DNA of 64,000 bases from Pseudomonas sp. RIT-PI-r (GCF_001297015.1 NZ_LIGE01000025.1:186001-250000); one strand, 5' to 3'; counted from the stretch's first letter, positions 7,149-16,538 are shown. Made by a program: numbers and translations. Notes: generated by a model from the sequence alone, not told the origin.

Positions 7149-8249
7149 TCAGCTTGCGCTGACGCTCGATTCAGCCAGTGTCGGATAATCGATGTAGCCT
7201 GCCGCGCCGCCGCCATAGAGGGTGGCGGGATTGAACGCGGACAACGGCGCGCCATGTTTCAGGCGCTCCACCAGATCCGGATTGCCAATGAACGGACGAC
7301 CGAAGGCAATCAGGTCTGCCTGGTCTTCAGTGAGCTTCGACGTCGCCAGATCGAGGTCATAGCCGTTGTTGGCGATGTAGGTGTTTTTGAAGCGCTGGCG
7401 CAGGGCGGCGAAATCGAAGGGCGCCACGTCACGCGGGCCGCCGGTCGCGCCTTCGACCACATGCAGGTAAACCACGCCGAGGACGTCGAGTTGTTCGACG
7501 AGGTAATCGAATTGCGCCTGCGGGTCGCTGCTGGAAACGCCATTGGCCGGCGACACCGGTGACAGGCGCACGCCGGTGCGATCTGCACCGATCTCGCTGA
7601 CTACCGCCGCCGTCACTTCGAGCAATAGCCGCGCGCGATTTTCAATCGAGCCGCCGTAAGCATCGGTGCGCAGGTTGGCGTTGTCCTTGAGGAATTGATC
7701 GAGCAGGTAGCCGTTGGCACCGTGAATTTCCACGCCATCGAAGCCCGCGGCGATCGCGTTGGCTGCCGCCTGACGGAAGTCGTTGACGATGCCCGGCAGT
7801 TCGCTGCTGTCCAGTGCGCGCGGCTCGGAGACGTCTTCGAAACGGTTGTTGACGAACACTTTGGTAGCGGCGCGCAGCGCAGAAGGGGCCACCGGGGCGG
7901 CGCCGTTTTCTTGCAGGTCAACGTGCGAGACGCGGCCGACATGCCACAGTTGCAGAAAGATTTTTCCGCCCTGGGCATGCACCGCATCGGTCACGGTGCG
8001 CCAGCCGTCGATCTGTGCCGGCGTGTAGATCCCCGGGGTGTCCTGATAACCCTGGCCCTGTCGAGAGATCTGCGTGGCTTCGCTGATCAGCAAACCGGCG
8101 CTGGCACGCTGGCTGTAATAGGTCGCCGCGAATTCGCTGGGGACGAAATCTTGACCAGCGCGATTGCGTGTCAGCGGCGCAAGAACGACGCGGTTCGACA
8201 GCGTGAGATTGCCCAGCGTGTATGGGGAGAACAGGGTTTGCTCGGTCAT
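7149..8249 (-). CDS. Old yellow enzyme family alkene reductase (NemA/XenB-like)
   Basis: The 366-residue FMN barrel begins LFSPYTLGNLTLSNRVVLAPLTR, typical of old yellow enzymes. It has the substrate-binding HGAN pair (His and Asn) in VEIHGANGYLLDQF near residues 178-191, NLRTDAYGGSIENRARLL, and the phosphate-binding FGRPFIGNPDLVERL near the C-terminus. Such enzymes use NAD(P)H to reduce activated alkenes, nitro compounds and nitrate esters. It is divergent from a TetR gene with an operator-like palindrome between them, an arrangement known from electrophile-sensing nemR-nemA type systems. It is the first gene of the minus-strand cluster with an SDR and a quinone reductase-like enzyme. Confidence 0.93.
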   Translation of the reverse strand: MTEQTLFSPYTLGNLTLSNRVVLAPLTRNRAGQDFVPSEFAATYYSQRASAGLLISEATQISRQGQGYQDTPGIYTPAQIDGWRTVTDAVHAQGGKIFLQLWHVGRVSHVDLQENGAAPVAPSALRAATKVFVNNRFEDVSEPRALDSSELPGIVNDFRQAAANAIAAGFDGVEIHGANGYLLDQFLKDNANLRTDAYGGSIENRARLLLEVTAAVVSEIGADRTGVRLSPVSPANGVSSSDPQAQFDYLVEQLDVLGVVYLHVVEGATGGPRDVAPFDFAALRQRFKNTYIANNGYDLDLATSKLTEDQADLIAFGRPFIGNPDLVERLKHGAPLSAFNPATLYGGGAAGYIDYPTLAESSVSAS

Positions 8250-8312
8250 CTGATGTTTCTTCCGTGCCCGTTAATGAAGAACGATGGTGCGAGCAATTAG
8301 GATGATGATCGA

Positions 8313-8338
8313 AATCTAAACTGTCAACGGTTTTGATT
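8313..8338. promoter_or_regulatory. Probable TetR operator between regulator and OYE gene
   Basis: A 26-base imperfect palindrome lies in the 149-base divergent gap. Outer arms AATC/GATT and inner arms AAACtGT/ACgGTTT pair around a CA centre. Spacing from both genes suits control of the OYE operon and autoregulation of the TetR gene. Binding is inferred. Confidence 0.5.
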
Positions 8339-8398
8339 ATGGCCAACATCTATGTATCATCGGACCCAGGATTTCCCCGGTAACACGAGGTATTGCAC

Positions 8399-8986
8399 GT
8401 GAGAGTGACCAAGGCCCAGGCGCAGGCCAATCGAGAGCACATCGTTGAAACCGCCTCAGAGCTGTTCCGTGAGCGCGGCTTTGACGGCGTCGGTGTGGCC
8501 GATCTCATGGCGGCCGCCGGTTTTACCCATGGCGGTTTCTACAAACACTTCGCGTCCAAGGCCGACCTGATGGCCGAAGCCTCGGCGTGCAGTCTGGGCA
8601 AATCGCTGACCGGCGCCCAAGCGCTGGATGTTCCGGGCTTCATCAACGTCTACGTGAACAGAGAGCATCGCGACGGACGTGGCGACGGTTGCACCATGGC
8701 CGCGCTGGGCGGCGACGCGGCGCGCCAGTCGGATGAGGTGAGAGCGACGTTTGCCGAGGGCATTGAGCAAACCCTGCAGACTCTGGGAGACAAATACCCG
8801 ACGGCGCCGGAGGCCGAGGCGGGTGAGGGGGGCAAGAAGATGATCGACCTGCGGTCGCGGGCCGTCGGCGCGAGTATCCTGTCGCGTGCCTGCCCGGATG
8901 ATTCCACGCTGGCAGACGAGATTCTTGAAGTGTGCCGCGCGCAAATGCTCGCTTCGTTGCCGGCCGATAACGCCGACGCAGAGTAG
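8399..8986 (+). CDS. TetR/AcrR family transcriptional regulator
   Basis: I choose the GTG at 8399, 8 bases after ACGAGG; a TTG at 8393 would be only 2 bases from that ribosome site. The 195-residue protein has the TetR helix-turn-helix at about residues 9-52 (HIVETASELFRERGFDGVGVADLMAAAGFTHG... split across helices 1-3, then FYKHFASKADL). A helical ligand domain contains GCTMAALGGDAARQSDEVRATF, the pattern of YxaF/LmrA-type TetR proteins. It is divergent from the old yellow enzyme cluster and probably represses it until an electrophilic ligand binds. It ends 9 bases before the convergent XdhC gene. Confidence 0.9.
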   Translation: MRVTKAQAQANREHIVETASELFRERGFDGVGVADLMAAAGFTHGGFYKHFASKADLMAEASACSLGKSLTGAQALDVPGFINVYVNREHRDGRGDGCTMAALGGDAARQSDEVRATFAEGIEQTLQTLGDKYPTAPEAEAGEGGKKMIDLRSRAVGASILSRACPDDSTLADEILEVCRAQMLASLPADNADAE

Positions 8987-8995
8987 CAGCGCGGC

Positions 8996-10000
8996 TCACT
9001 CTGTCAGCGCTTTGGCCTTGGCAATGGAAAACGCTTGCGGCAGGCGGGCGCCATTCTTCGCCGCAAGAATCTCGGCCATCACGCTAACGGCGATTTCCGC
9101 AGGTGTCTTGCTGCCAATGTAGAGGCCAATCGGCCCGTGCAGGCGTTCAAGCGACGCCTCGGTTTCACCGAAATGCTCGATCAGGCGTTCGCGGCGCAGT
9201 TGGCTGTTGCGCCGCGAGCCGATCGCACCGATGTAGAACGCCGGACCGTGCAGCGCTTCGAGCAGGGCCAGATCGTCGAGTTTGGGGTCATGACTCAAGG
9301 CGACGATGCAGGTGCGCAGATCGACCGCGAAGCCGCGCACCACGTCGTCCGGCATGCCGACGATGCGCTCCACGCCATCGACCGCCCAGGTTTCGATGTA
9401 CTCGGGACGCGGGTCGCACACCGCCACCTTGAAGCCGTTGAACAAGGCCATGGTCGCCAGATACTCGGCCAGCGCGCCGGCACCGATCATCAACATCCGA
9501 TAGCCCGGCCCCAGAGTGTTGAGCATCTGCGCGCCATCGAAACTGAATTGTTCCGGCGTCGCGGTCGGTTCGAGCATCACCTGACCGGACTCCAACGCCA
9601 GACGCCGACGCACCAATTGCCCGGCATCCAGTTGCACCAGCAACGCGTCGAGCGACTGCCACGCCGGGTTGAACTCAAGGATCAGTTCCAGCGTGCCACC
9701 GCAGGGCAGGCCGAAGCGATGCGCCTCATCGGCACTGACGCCATAGCGCACCACTTGCGGTGCGCTGTCGCTAAAAGCGCTGCCGCCATGAGCCGTGGTG
9801 TAGCGATGGATCAGATCATCCTCAATGCAGCCGCCGGACACGCTGCCCACCACGCGACCGTCGTCACGCAAAGCCATCATCGAACCCGTCGGCCGTGGTG
9901 AAGAACCCCAGGTGCGCGCCACCGTAGCGAGCAATACCCGCTCGCCAGCGGCAAGCCAGTCCCGCGCTGTGCGCAGGACCAGCAAGTCGATGCTTTCCAT
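8996..10000 (-). CDS. XdhC/CoxI family molybdenum-cofactor insertion protein
   Basis: The start is the ATG at 10000, 5 bases after AGGAGG. The 334-residue protein has the XdhC N-terminal domain (LATVARTWGSSPRPTGSMMAL, SVSGGCIEDDLI) and a C-terminal Rossmann domain with MIGAGALAEYLATMA and GAIGSRRNS. XdhC proteins bind the molybdenum cofactor, promote its sulfuration and insert it into xanthine-dehydrogenase-family enzymes. Here it is the last gene of the molybdenum hydroxylase operon, 12 bases after the cytochrome gene, so its client is almost certainly the enzyme encoded at 11383-13635. Confidence 0.92.
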   Translation of the reverse strand: MESIDLLVLRTARDWLAAGERVLLATVARTWGSSPRPTGSMMALRDDGRVVGSVSGGCIEDDLIHRYTTAHGGSAFSDSAPQVVRYGVSADEAHRFGLPCGGTLELILEFNPAWQSLDALLVQLDAGQLVRRRLALESGQVMLEPTATPEQFSFDGAQMLNTLGPGYRMLMIGAGALAEYLATMALFNGFKVAVCDPRPEYIETWAVDGVERIVGMPDDVVRGFAVDLRTCIVALSHDPKLDDLALLEALHGPAFYIGAIGSRRNSQLRRERLIEHFGETEASLERLHGPIGLYIGSKTPAEIAVSVMAEILAAKNGARLPQAFSIAKAKALTE

Positions 10001-10012
10001 CAAAACCTCCTC

Positions 10013-11365
10013 TTAGCGCATCTGCAGAATGATCGGACTGCTGCTGGCCGGATCGGTGTGCTCACGCAGTTTGCCCACCGCCTGCACATCGACCGCAGCG
10101 CCCTGATTGCCCCAAGTGCTGCGCATGAACGTCAGCACTTCGGCGATCTGCTGATCCGACAGCTGCTCACGGAAGGCCGGCATGCGATAGGCATCCGGCA
10201 CCCCGGCAGCCACGACGCGCTGCGAACCATTCAGGGTGATGTTGATCGCCGAGGCGTTTTCCTTGGCCAGTGCAGAAGTCGCGCCGGCCAGTGGCGGCAT
10301 CCATTCAGGTTGTCCCTTGCCGTCGAGACCGTGGCAGGAAGCACAGCGCGTCACGTAGGTATGGGCACCGGGCGAGTCCAGACGTTGCGCTGCCGACACC
10401 GCTTGATACTGCCAAGGTGCGCCATCCCGTTCGCGATCCCCGGGAAGCGACTTCAGGTAGTGGGCAATCGCGCTCAAATCATCATCGCTCATGAACTGCG
10501 TGGAGTTGTTGAACGCCTCAGTCATCGAGCCGTAGACCACCGCGTGTTTATTGCGACCGGTCTTGAGGAACTGCACGATCTCCGGTTCGCTCCAGCGGCC
10601 CAGGCCAGTGTTGTGATCATCACGCAGGCTCGGCGCGTACCAGCCATCCAGCAGGGCGCCCGCGAGGTACGGTTTACCGGATTCATCCAGTGCCTTCTCG
10701 TTGAACGCCAGACCGCGCGGCGTATGGCAACTGCCGCAGTGCCCGGCGCCCTGAACGAGGTAAGCGCCACGGTTCCATTGTTCATCCTGCGACGGTTTCG
10801 CCGCATACGGCTCGGCGTCGACAAACACGCCATTCCACAGTGCAATCGGCCAGCGCAGGTTCAGCGGAAACGGAATCGCGCTGGGGATGTTCGCCTGTTT
10901 CACCGGCGCCACGCCTTTCATGAAGAACGCATACAGCGCGCGCACGTCATCGTCACTGAGCTTGGCGTAGGACGGGTAGGGCATCGCCGGATACAGACGG
11001 CGACTGTCGGGCGCCACGCCGTGGCGCACCGCTCGGTCAAAGTCCGCCAGGCTGTAGTGGCCGATGCCGGTTTCCGTGTCCGGGGTGATATTGGTCGCAT
11101 GGATCGAGCCCAGCGGCGTGGCCATTTCCAGGCCGCCGACGAATGGCGCACCGCCCGGCACGCTGTGACAGGCCACGCAATCGCTGAGCCTGGCGACGTA
11201 TTCGCCACGGGCGACCAGTGCCGGGTCGATATCGGCCACGGCGATCTGATAGGTTTCAAGGCGCGAGACAGGCTCGCGGGTGACATACCAGGCCAGCAGG
11301 CCTGCCGCGACCAGGCATGGCACCGCCAGCCAGCCAGCGGTTCTTGCGAATCGGCTGTTGTTCAT
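10013..11365 (-). CDS. Membrane-anchored triheme c-type cytochrome subunit
   Basis: I start at the ATG at 11365 (MNNSRFARTAGW), with GGAG just upstream; a TTG overlapping the previous stop is possible but worse. The 450-residue protein has an N-terminal hydrophobic signal/anchor (about residues 10-28) and three CxxCH heme sites: CVACH near 63-67, CGSCH near 210 and CASCH near 350. This is the layout of the cytochrome subunit of periplasmic alcohol and aldehyde dehydrogenases. It follows the Mo subunit gene within the operon and would carry electrons from the molybdenum enzyme to ubiquinone or a terminal oxidase. Confidence 0.92.
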   Translation of the reverse strand: MNNSRFARTAGWLAVPCLVAAGLLAWYVTREPVSRLETYQIAVADIDPALVARGEYVARLSDCVACHSVPGGAPFVGGLEMATPLGSIHATNITPDTETGIGHYSLADFDRAVRHGVAPDSRRLYPAMPYPSYAKLSDDDVRALYAFFMKGVAPVKQANIPSAIPFPLNLRWPIALWNGVFVDAEPYAAKPSQDEQWNRGAYLVQGAGHCGSCHTPRGLAFNEKALDESGKPYLAGALLDGWYAPSLRDDHNTGLGRWSEPEIVQFLKTGRNKHAVVYGSMTEAFNNSTQFMSDDDLSAIAHYLKSLPGDRERDGAPWQYQAVSAAQRLDSPGAHTYVTRCASCHGLDGKGQPEWMPPLAGATSALAKENASAINITLNGSQRVVAAGVPDAYRMPAFREQLSDQQIAEVLTFMRSTWGNQGAAVDVQAVGKLREHTDPASSSPIILQMR

Positions 11366-11382
11366 GGACGCTCCGGCGCTGA

Positions 11383-13635
11383 TCAAGTGAAGGTGTGTCG
11401 GCTCATGGGCAGGCTGCGCACCCGCTGACCGGTTAGTGCTGCCACCGCGTTCGCGACGGCGGGCGCGACCGCTGGCAACGGCGGTTCACCGATGCCACCC
11501 ATTTTTTCTCCACTCTCGACCACACGCACATGGACCCGAGCCATCCGCGCAGGCGGCAGGATCGGATACAAGTCGTAGTTGCGCGCCCGGGGTTTGCCAT
11601 CAATCCACACGGCTTCTTCCACCAGGGTTTGCGACAGTCCCAGCGCCACGGCGCCATTGACCTGCGCCTCGACAATCGCCGGGTTGACGATGCTGCCCGG
11701 GTCAATCGCCTGCCAGATGTCGTGCACCTTGACCTGGCCGTTCTCGATGGACCCCTCGGCGATCACCGCCGTCTCGGTACCGAACGGCGAAGCCATGGCC
11801 CCGCCGCGCGCACGTTTGCTGCCATCCTCGGCGGTAAACGGCCCGCGCTTCCAGCCGCCCGACAGTTCACCCACCGCTTGCAGCAGCGTGGTCAGGCGTT
11901 TGTTGTCGCGCAGTAAATGCAGGCGCAGGTCAAACGGGTCCTTGCCGCCCTTGTCAGCCAATTCATCGAGGAACGATTCATAAAAGAAGTCGTTGAGCGA
12001 ATTGCCCACCGAACGCCAGTAACCGAGCATGGCCGGGCCTTTGGCGTAAATCTGCGCGATGCGTTTGTTGGGGATCGCGTAGGACTTGCCGGACAAGCCT
12101 TCAAGCGCCGTTGGGTCAAGTTTTTCTCCTTGCTTGCCGGCGAGGGCTTCGGTCGGGCCTTCGGTGGCACTGATCGCTTCGATTGCCAGCGGCCAGCCGT
12201 CGTTGTCCAGCGCGGCACGGAAGTTCACCGCAGCCACGGGACGGAGCACGTCACGCAGGAACTCTTCCTCGCGACTCCAGATCAGCTTGACCGGACGGCC
12301 AACGGCCTTGGACAGCGCAATCGCCTGCGGATAGGGACTGGCCGAGTCGTAGAGAAAATGCCGGCCGAAGAACCCGCCCAGCAGCGGCGAATGCAAGGTG
12401 ATGCGCGACGGGTCCAGCCCTGTGCGTTTGGCGATGTCGGCACGGAACATGTCCGGCGCCTGATTCGGCAACCAGACTTCCAGCGAACCGTCCGGGTTGA
12501 ATCGGGCCAGTGCCGAAGGAGGTTCCAGTTGACCGTGGTTCAGGTACTGGTTGTGGTAAGTGGCGTCGATCCGCGTCTTGGTTTCCTTGAGAATCGCCGC
12601 CACGTCGCCTTCATGTTCATCATCTTTGGCCGGGCCTTTATCTTCAGCAAGGCGCTTGAACCAGCCATCGCTGGAGAAGTCGGCGGGCATCGGCCGCACT
12701 TTGCTCTCAGCCGTTGGTTCTTGCCAGTCGACCTGAATCGCCTCGACCGCACGTTTGGCGTGCCACCAGCGCTCGGCGACTACCGCCACGGCACCCGGCA
12801 GACGGTGCACGGAATGCACGCCTTTCATTGCCTTGACCTGCTCTTCGTTGCGCAGGTTGCCCACGGTCATGCCCAGGCGCGGGGCATGTTGCACGGCAGC
12901 ATGGAGCATGTCGTCGACCTTCAGATCGATGCTGTACAGCGCTTTGCCCGTGGATTTGTCGTAAGCATCGAGGCGCTTCACCGGTTTGCCGATCCAGCGG
13001 AACTGGCTCGGATCACGCAGCTTCACGGAAGCCGGATCAGGAACCGGCAGATCCATCGCGCGCTCGGCCAGTTCACCGTAGGCCAGCGAGCGGCCCGACT
13101 TGGCGTGCACGACTTTTCCGGGCTCGGTGGTCAATTCACTCACCGGCACGCCAAGTTGCTGCGCACCCGCCTGCAACAACATGGCGCGGGCGAGGGCGCC
13201 GAGGCGACGCATGACCGGGTAACTCATGCGCACCGACATGCTGCCGCCGGTGATGCGCATGCCGTTTTCCAACACCACATAGGCCTCACCGGGCGGTGCG
13301 GCTTCGACCAGAAAGGTCGATGGATCGGCATCCAGCTCTTCACCGACGATTTGCGCCATCGCAGTGAACGTGCCTTGCCCGCCTTCCATGAACGGGCAGA
13401 GCAGACGCACGCGGTTGTCCGGGCGGATCTCGAGAAACGCCGGCACCTGCGTGCCGCGCTCGGCCGTCGCCGCTGCAACGGCAGCTTGCACCCGCGTCGC
13501 ACCCAGCGGCAGGCCGAAGCCGAGGACCAGTGCGCCGACGGCGGTACCGGTGAGAAAACGTCTGCGCGATACATTGATCGGCTCGTGCAGATCCAGCACC
13601 GAGGCTTGCTGTGAAGGGTCGATTCGAACGTTCAT
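11383..13635 (-). CDS. Periplasmic molybdopterin subunit of xanthine-oxidase family (IorB-like)
   Basis: The ATG at 13635 overlaps the upstream stop by one base (TGATG). The 750-residue protein carries a Tat signal (SRRRFLTG followed by a hydrophobic stretch to about residue 52) and the aldehyde oxidase/xanthine dehydrogenase molybdopterin-binding fold, with repeated domains and the GEPPLPAVAPAVANAV C-terminal motif carrying the active-site glutamate region (GGIGEPPLP). It resembles isoquinoline 1-oxidoreductase beta subunits and membrane-bound aldehyde dehydrogenases. Together with the 2Fe-2S and cytochrome subunits it forms an exported oxidoreductase without a FAD subunit. The substrate (aldehyde or N-heterocycle) cannot be read from sequence. 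Confidence 0.92.
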   Translation of the reverse strand: MNVRIDPSQQASVLDLHEPINVSRRRFLTGTAVGALVLGFGLPLGATRVQAAVAAATAERGTQVPAFLEIRPDNRVRLLCPFMEGGQGTFTAMAQIVGEELDADPSTFLVEAAPPGEAYVVLENGMRITGGSMSVRMSYPVMRRLGALARAMLLQAGAQQLGVPVSELTTEPGKVVHAKSGRSLAYGELAERAMDLPVPDPASVKLRDPSQFRWIGKPVKRLDAYDKSTGKALYSIDLKVDDMLHAAVQHAPRLGMTVGNLRNEEQVKAMKGVHSVHRLPGAVAVVAERWWHAKRAVEAIQVDWQEPTAESKVRPMPADFSSDGWFKRLAEDKGPAKDDEHEGDVAAILKETKTRIDATYHNQYLNHGQLEPPSALARFNPDGSLEVWLPNQAPDMFRADIAKRTGLDPSRITLHSPLLGGFFGRHFLYDSASPYPQAIALSKAVGRPVKLIWSREEEFLRDVLRPVAAVNFRAALDNDGWPLAIEAISATEGPTEALAGKQGEKLDPTALEGLSGKSYAIPNKRIAQIYAKGPAMLGYWRSVGNSLNDFFYESFLDELADKGGKDPFDLRLHLLRDNKRLTTLLQAVGELSGGWKRGPFTAEDGSKRARGGAMASPFGTETAVIAEGSIENGQVKVHDIWQAIDPGSIVNPAIVEAQVNGAVALGLSQTLVEEAVWIDGKPRARNYDLYPILPPARMARVHVRVVESGEKMGGIGEPPLPAVAPAVANAVAALTGQRVRSLPMSRHTFT

Positions 13636-14090
13636 CACGCGTCTCCCTTGCAGGCCAGCTCATGCACGGCAGCATGAATGGCGTTGTAGGTACCGCAGCG
13701 GCACAGGTTGACCATCGCCGCTTCGATCTGCGCATCACTCGGTTTCGGGTTTTGCTTGAGCAGCGCGGTGGCAGCCATCACTTGCCCAGACTGGCAGTAG
13801 CCGCACTGGGCGACCTGCAGATCGACCCAGGTCGCGACCACCCGTTTGCCCACGTCATCGCTTTCGATGGCCTCAATGGTGGTGACCTCGCGGCCGACCA
13901 CACCGGCCACCGGCGTAACGCACGAGCGCACCACATTGCCGTCCACCAGCACCGAACAGGCGCCGCATTGCGCCAGCCCGCAGCCGTATTTGGTGCCGGT
14001 CATGCCCAGATCATCGCGGATCACCCACAGCAAGGGCGTATCGGCGTCGGCATCGACCTGATAGGTCTTCTGGTTGATTCGTAGTTCCAT
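13635..14090 (-). CDS. 2Fe-2S subunit of molybdenum hydroxylase (IorA-like)
   Basis: The 151-residue protein has the plant-type ferredoxin cluster CGLAQCGACSVLVDGNVVRSC at about residues 37-57 and the second, helical 2Fe-2S cluster with CGYCQSGQ and NLCRCGTYNAI near residues 97-135. That is the full complement for the small subunit of xanthine-oxidase-family enzymes. It is the first gene of a four-gene operon (2Fe-2S, Mo, cytochrome, XdhC). It lacks a Tat signal and would be exported as a complex with its Tat-bearing partner. Confidence 0.94.
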   Translation of the reverse strand: MELRINQKTYQVDADADTPLLWVIRDDLGMTGTKYGCGLAQCGACSVLVDGNVVRSCVTPVAGVVGREVTTIEAIESDDVGKRVVATWVDLQVAQCGYCQSGQVMAATALLKQNPKPSDAQIEAAMVNLCRCGTYNAIHAAVHELACKGDA

Positions 14091-14167
14091 GGTTCACCCG
14101 CTGATCATCGGTTGACGTGCATTGTTATGAGCGGTGACACGCGGCGAGGCGGATCACCGTTTTTCGT

Positions 14168-15100
14168 TCAATTCGCGACTGTGCCAAGCGCTTCTGCCTC
14201 GAATGGCTGCCCGCGCAGGAGGGCGATGTCACGACTTGGCGCGGTGCCGAACAGCCGGCCATATTCGCGGCTGAACTGCGAAGGGCTTTCATAGCCCACC
14301 GCAAACGCCGCCCGCGACACGTCGAGGCGCTCGACCAGCATCAGCCGCCGCGCTTCGTTGAGCCGCAGCCATTTCTGGTACTGCAGCGGACTCATGCCGG
14401 TGAGCTGGCGGAAATGATGGTGAAAGGTCGGCGCGCTCATCTGCACCCGCGCGGCCAGATCGTCGATGCGCAGGGCATCTGCGTAGTTGAGCTTGAGCCA
14501 GTCAATCGCCTTGGCGATGCGATAACCCTGACCATCGACGGCCGTGATCTGCCGCAGCCGTGCACCTTGATCGGTATGCAGCAGCCGATAGTGGATCTCG
14601 CGCAAAATCAGCGGCGCCAGCACCGGGATCGCCTCGGGTTCGTCGAGCAATGCCAGCAGGCGATCGAGCGCGCCCGCCAACGCAGACGACAGACTGCCAA
14701 TCGCGGCGCCCGTGCCCGTTGCAGGCTGCCGCTTGGCCGGTAAGCCGCTTTTGGTGATGACCTCGGCGAGCATGCTCACATCCAGTTTCAGTACGAGGCC
14801 GACACAGGGCTGTGCGGGACTGGCGAGTGTCACTTCGGAGTTGGCGGGCAGATCCAGTGAGGTCACCAAAAACCGCGAAGGGTCATAGCTGTAACCCTCG
14901 CCACCGACCCATAAGCGCTTTTCGCCGCGACCGACGAGAATCAGGCTGGGTTCGATCATGCACACCACCGGCGGCGCCGGTTGGTCGCGACGAAACAGCG
15001 ACAGCCCGGGTATGGCCGTGGCGAAATCGCCCGGTGCGCTTACGCGCGGGTCTATGTGCAATGCCAAAGGCGATTCCTCGGGCAGAGGGGTAGGGATCAT
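14168..15100 (-). CDS. AraC family transcriptional regulator
   Basis: This 310-residue protein has an N-terminal AraC_N-type cupin half (LFRRDQPAPPVVCMIEPSLILVG in pieces, residues 35-60). The double helix-turn-helix is in the C-terminal third: LRIDDLAARVQMSAPTFHHHF near residues 210-230, then RLDVSRAAFAVGYESPSQFSREY near 257-280. It lies between the divergent MFS exporter gene at 15330 and the molybdenum hydroxylase operon (77 bases downstream, same strand), so it may control either. The MFS pairing is the commoner arrangement. Confidence 0.9.
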   Translation of the reverse strand: MIPTPLPEESPLALHIDPRVSAPGDFATAIPGLSLFRRDQPAPPVVCMIEPSLILVGRGEKRLWVGGEGYSYDPSRFLVTSLDLPANSEVTLASPAQPCVGLVLKLDVSMLAEVITKSGLPAKRQPATGTGAAIGSLSSALAGALDRLLALLDEPEAIPVLAPLILREIHYRLLHTDQGARLRQITAVDGQGYRIAKAIDWLKLNYADALRIDDLAARVQMSAPTFHHHFRQLTGMSPLQYQKWLRLNEARRLMLVERLDVSRAAFAVGYESPSQFSREYGRLFGTAPSRDIALLRGQPFEAEALGTVAN

Positions 15101-15329
15101 GTCGGGTCACTCCTGTTGACCGAACTCTAATCCGCGCGCGAGACGTTTCCTATCCATCACCCTGCATCGCCAGAGGATCAGGCAAGCATTCAAGAGGAAT
15201 GCACTAGGGAAGGGGCGGATTGACCGGGAGAATGTGTCTATCTGTTACAGGGGCAGTGCTCGCAAGAGCGACAAAATGCTTGCCCCTGCGCATCACACCC
15301 TTACGTTTTTCGCACCACAGGTCGTTCCA

Positions 15330-16538
15330 ATGACATTTCGTTCTACAGATCCTTCTAAAAGAACAGGCGGCTGGAGCGCCGTGCTGGCCATGTCGCTGGC
15401 CGCATTCGCCTTGGTCGCTTCAGAATTCATGCCGGTCAGTCTGCTGACGCCGATTGCGGCAGAACTGCACATCACTGAAGGCCAGGCCGGGCAGGGGATT
15501 TCCGTGTCGGGCGCCTTTGCCTTGATCACCAGCCTGTTGATCGCCTCGGTCGCCGCGCGCATCGAACGCAAGAAATTGCTGCTGGGCCTGACCTTGCTGA
15601 TGATCGTCTCCGGTACGGTCGTCGCGGTCGCGCCGGGTTATCCGTCATTCATGTTTGGGCGTGCCCTGATCGGGATAGCGATTGGCGGCTTCTGGTCACT
15701 GTCGGCGGCGACTGCAATGCGTCTGGTGAAGCCCGAACAGGTTTCGCGAGCGCTGGCCATCGTCAATGGCGGTAACGCCTTGGCCACGGTCATCGCCGCT
15801 CCGGCGGGGAGCTTTCTTGGCTCGCTGATCGGCTGGCGCGGCGCGTTCTTCTGCGTGGTCCCAGTCGCAGTGCTGGCCGCCGTGTGGCTGCTGATCAGCC
15901 TGCCGTCCTTCAAGGTCGAGCGCCAGGCCGGAAGCGGCAACGTTCTGCGGTTGATGAAACAATTGCCAGTGGCCTTGGGCATGGTCGCCGTCAGCGTGTT
16001 TTTCATGGGCCAGTTCATGCTGTTCACCTACCTGCGGCCCTTTCTTGAAGGCGTGACGGGCGTCAGTGTTTCAACCTTGTCGTTGATGCTGCTGGGGTTG
16101 GGACTGGCCGGTTTTATCGGCACCTTTCTGATCGAACGGTTTATGGGTCGCGGCCTCTACCGCACGTTGACCGTCATCCCGCTGATCATGGCGGCCATCG
16201 CGCTGGCGTTGGTCAGCTTCGGCAAATCACCGCTGCTGACCGCCGTGTTGCTCGGACTTTGGGGACTGGTTGCCACGGCCGCGCCGGTCGGCTGGTGGAC
16301 ATGGCTGGCGCAGACGCTGCCGGATGATGCGGAAGCCGGAGGCGGACTGCTGGTAGCCATTGTGCAACTGGCAATCGCGGGAGGCGCAATCATTGGCGGT
16401 CTGGCTTTTGACCTGAGCGGTTACAAAGCTACATTCGAGCTTAGCGCTGCGGTGTTGGTCGTCGCGTCTGTGCTGGCCTGGTTGGCGGGGCGCAATGCCA
16501 CGGAGGTTCATCTTGTCGAGGCGAATGCGACTGCTTGA
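15330..16538 (+). CDS. MFS transporter, DHA1-type (NepI-like)
   Basis: I prefer the ATG at 15330 (MTFRSTDPSKRTGG), because the sequence before it is not membrane-protein-like. The 402-residue protein has about 12 hydrophobic helices, the motif A loop between TM2 and TM3 (AARIERKKLLLG), and the LVASEFMPVSLLTPIA first helix shared by NepI and similar sugar or nucleoside exporters. Predicted role: proton-coupled efflux of a small molecule such as a purine ribonucleoside or drug. It is divergent from the AraC regulator. Confidence 0.85.
   Translation: MTFRSTDPSKRTGGWSAVLAMSLAAFALVASEFMPVSLLTPIAAELHITEGQAGQGISVSGAFALITSLLIASVAARIERKKLLLGLTLLMIVSGTVVAVAPGYPSFMFGRALIGIAIGGFWSLSAATAMRLVKPEQVSRALAIVNGGNALATVIAAPAGSFLGSLIGWRGAFFCVVPVAVLAAVWLLISLPSFKVERQAGSGNVLRLMKQLPVALGMVAVSVFFMGQFMLFTYLRPFLEGVTGVSVSTLSLMLLGLGLAGFIGTFLIERFMGRGLYRTLTVIPLIMAAIALALVSFGKSPLLTAVLLGLWGLVATAAPVGWWTWLAQTLPDDAEAGGGLLVAIVQLAIAGGAIIGGLAFDLSGYKATFELSAAVLVVASVLAWLAGRNATEVHLVEANATA

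Noticed and set aside
10058-11428. A 456-codon plus-strand frame opposite the cytochrome gene
   Set aside because: The minus strand encodes three CxxCH heme motifs in order; the plus-strand frame is basic, repetitive and motif-free.
11917-13614. A 565-codon open frame on the plus strand
   Set aside because: It is the antisense shadow of the Tat-exported molybdenum subunit, which has clear motifs; the shadow protein has none.
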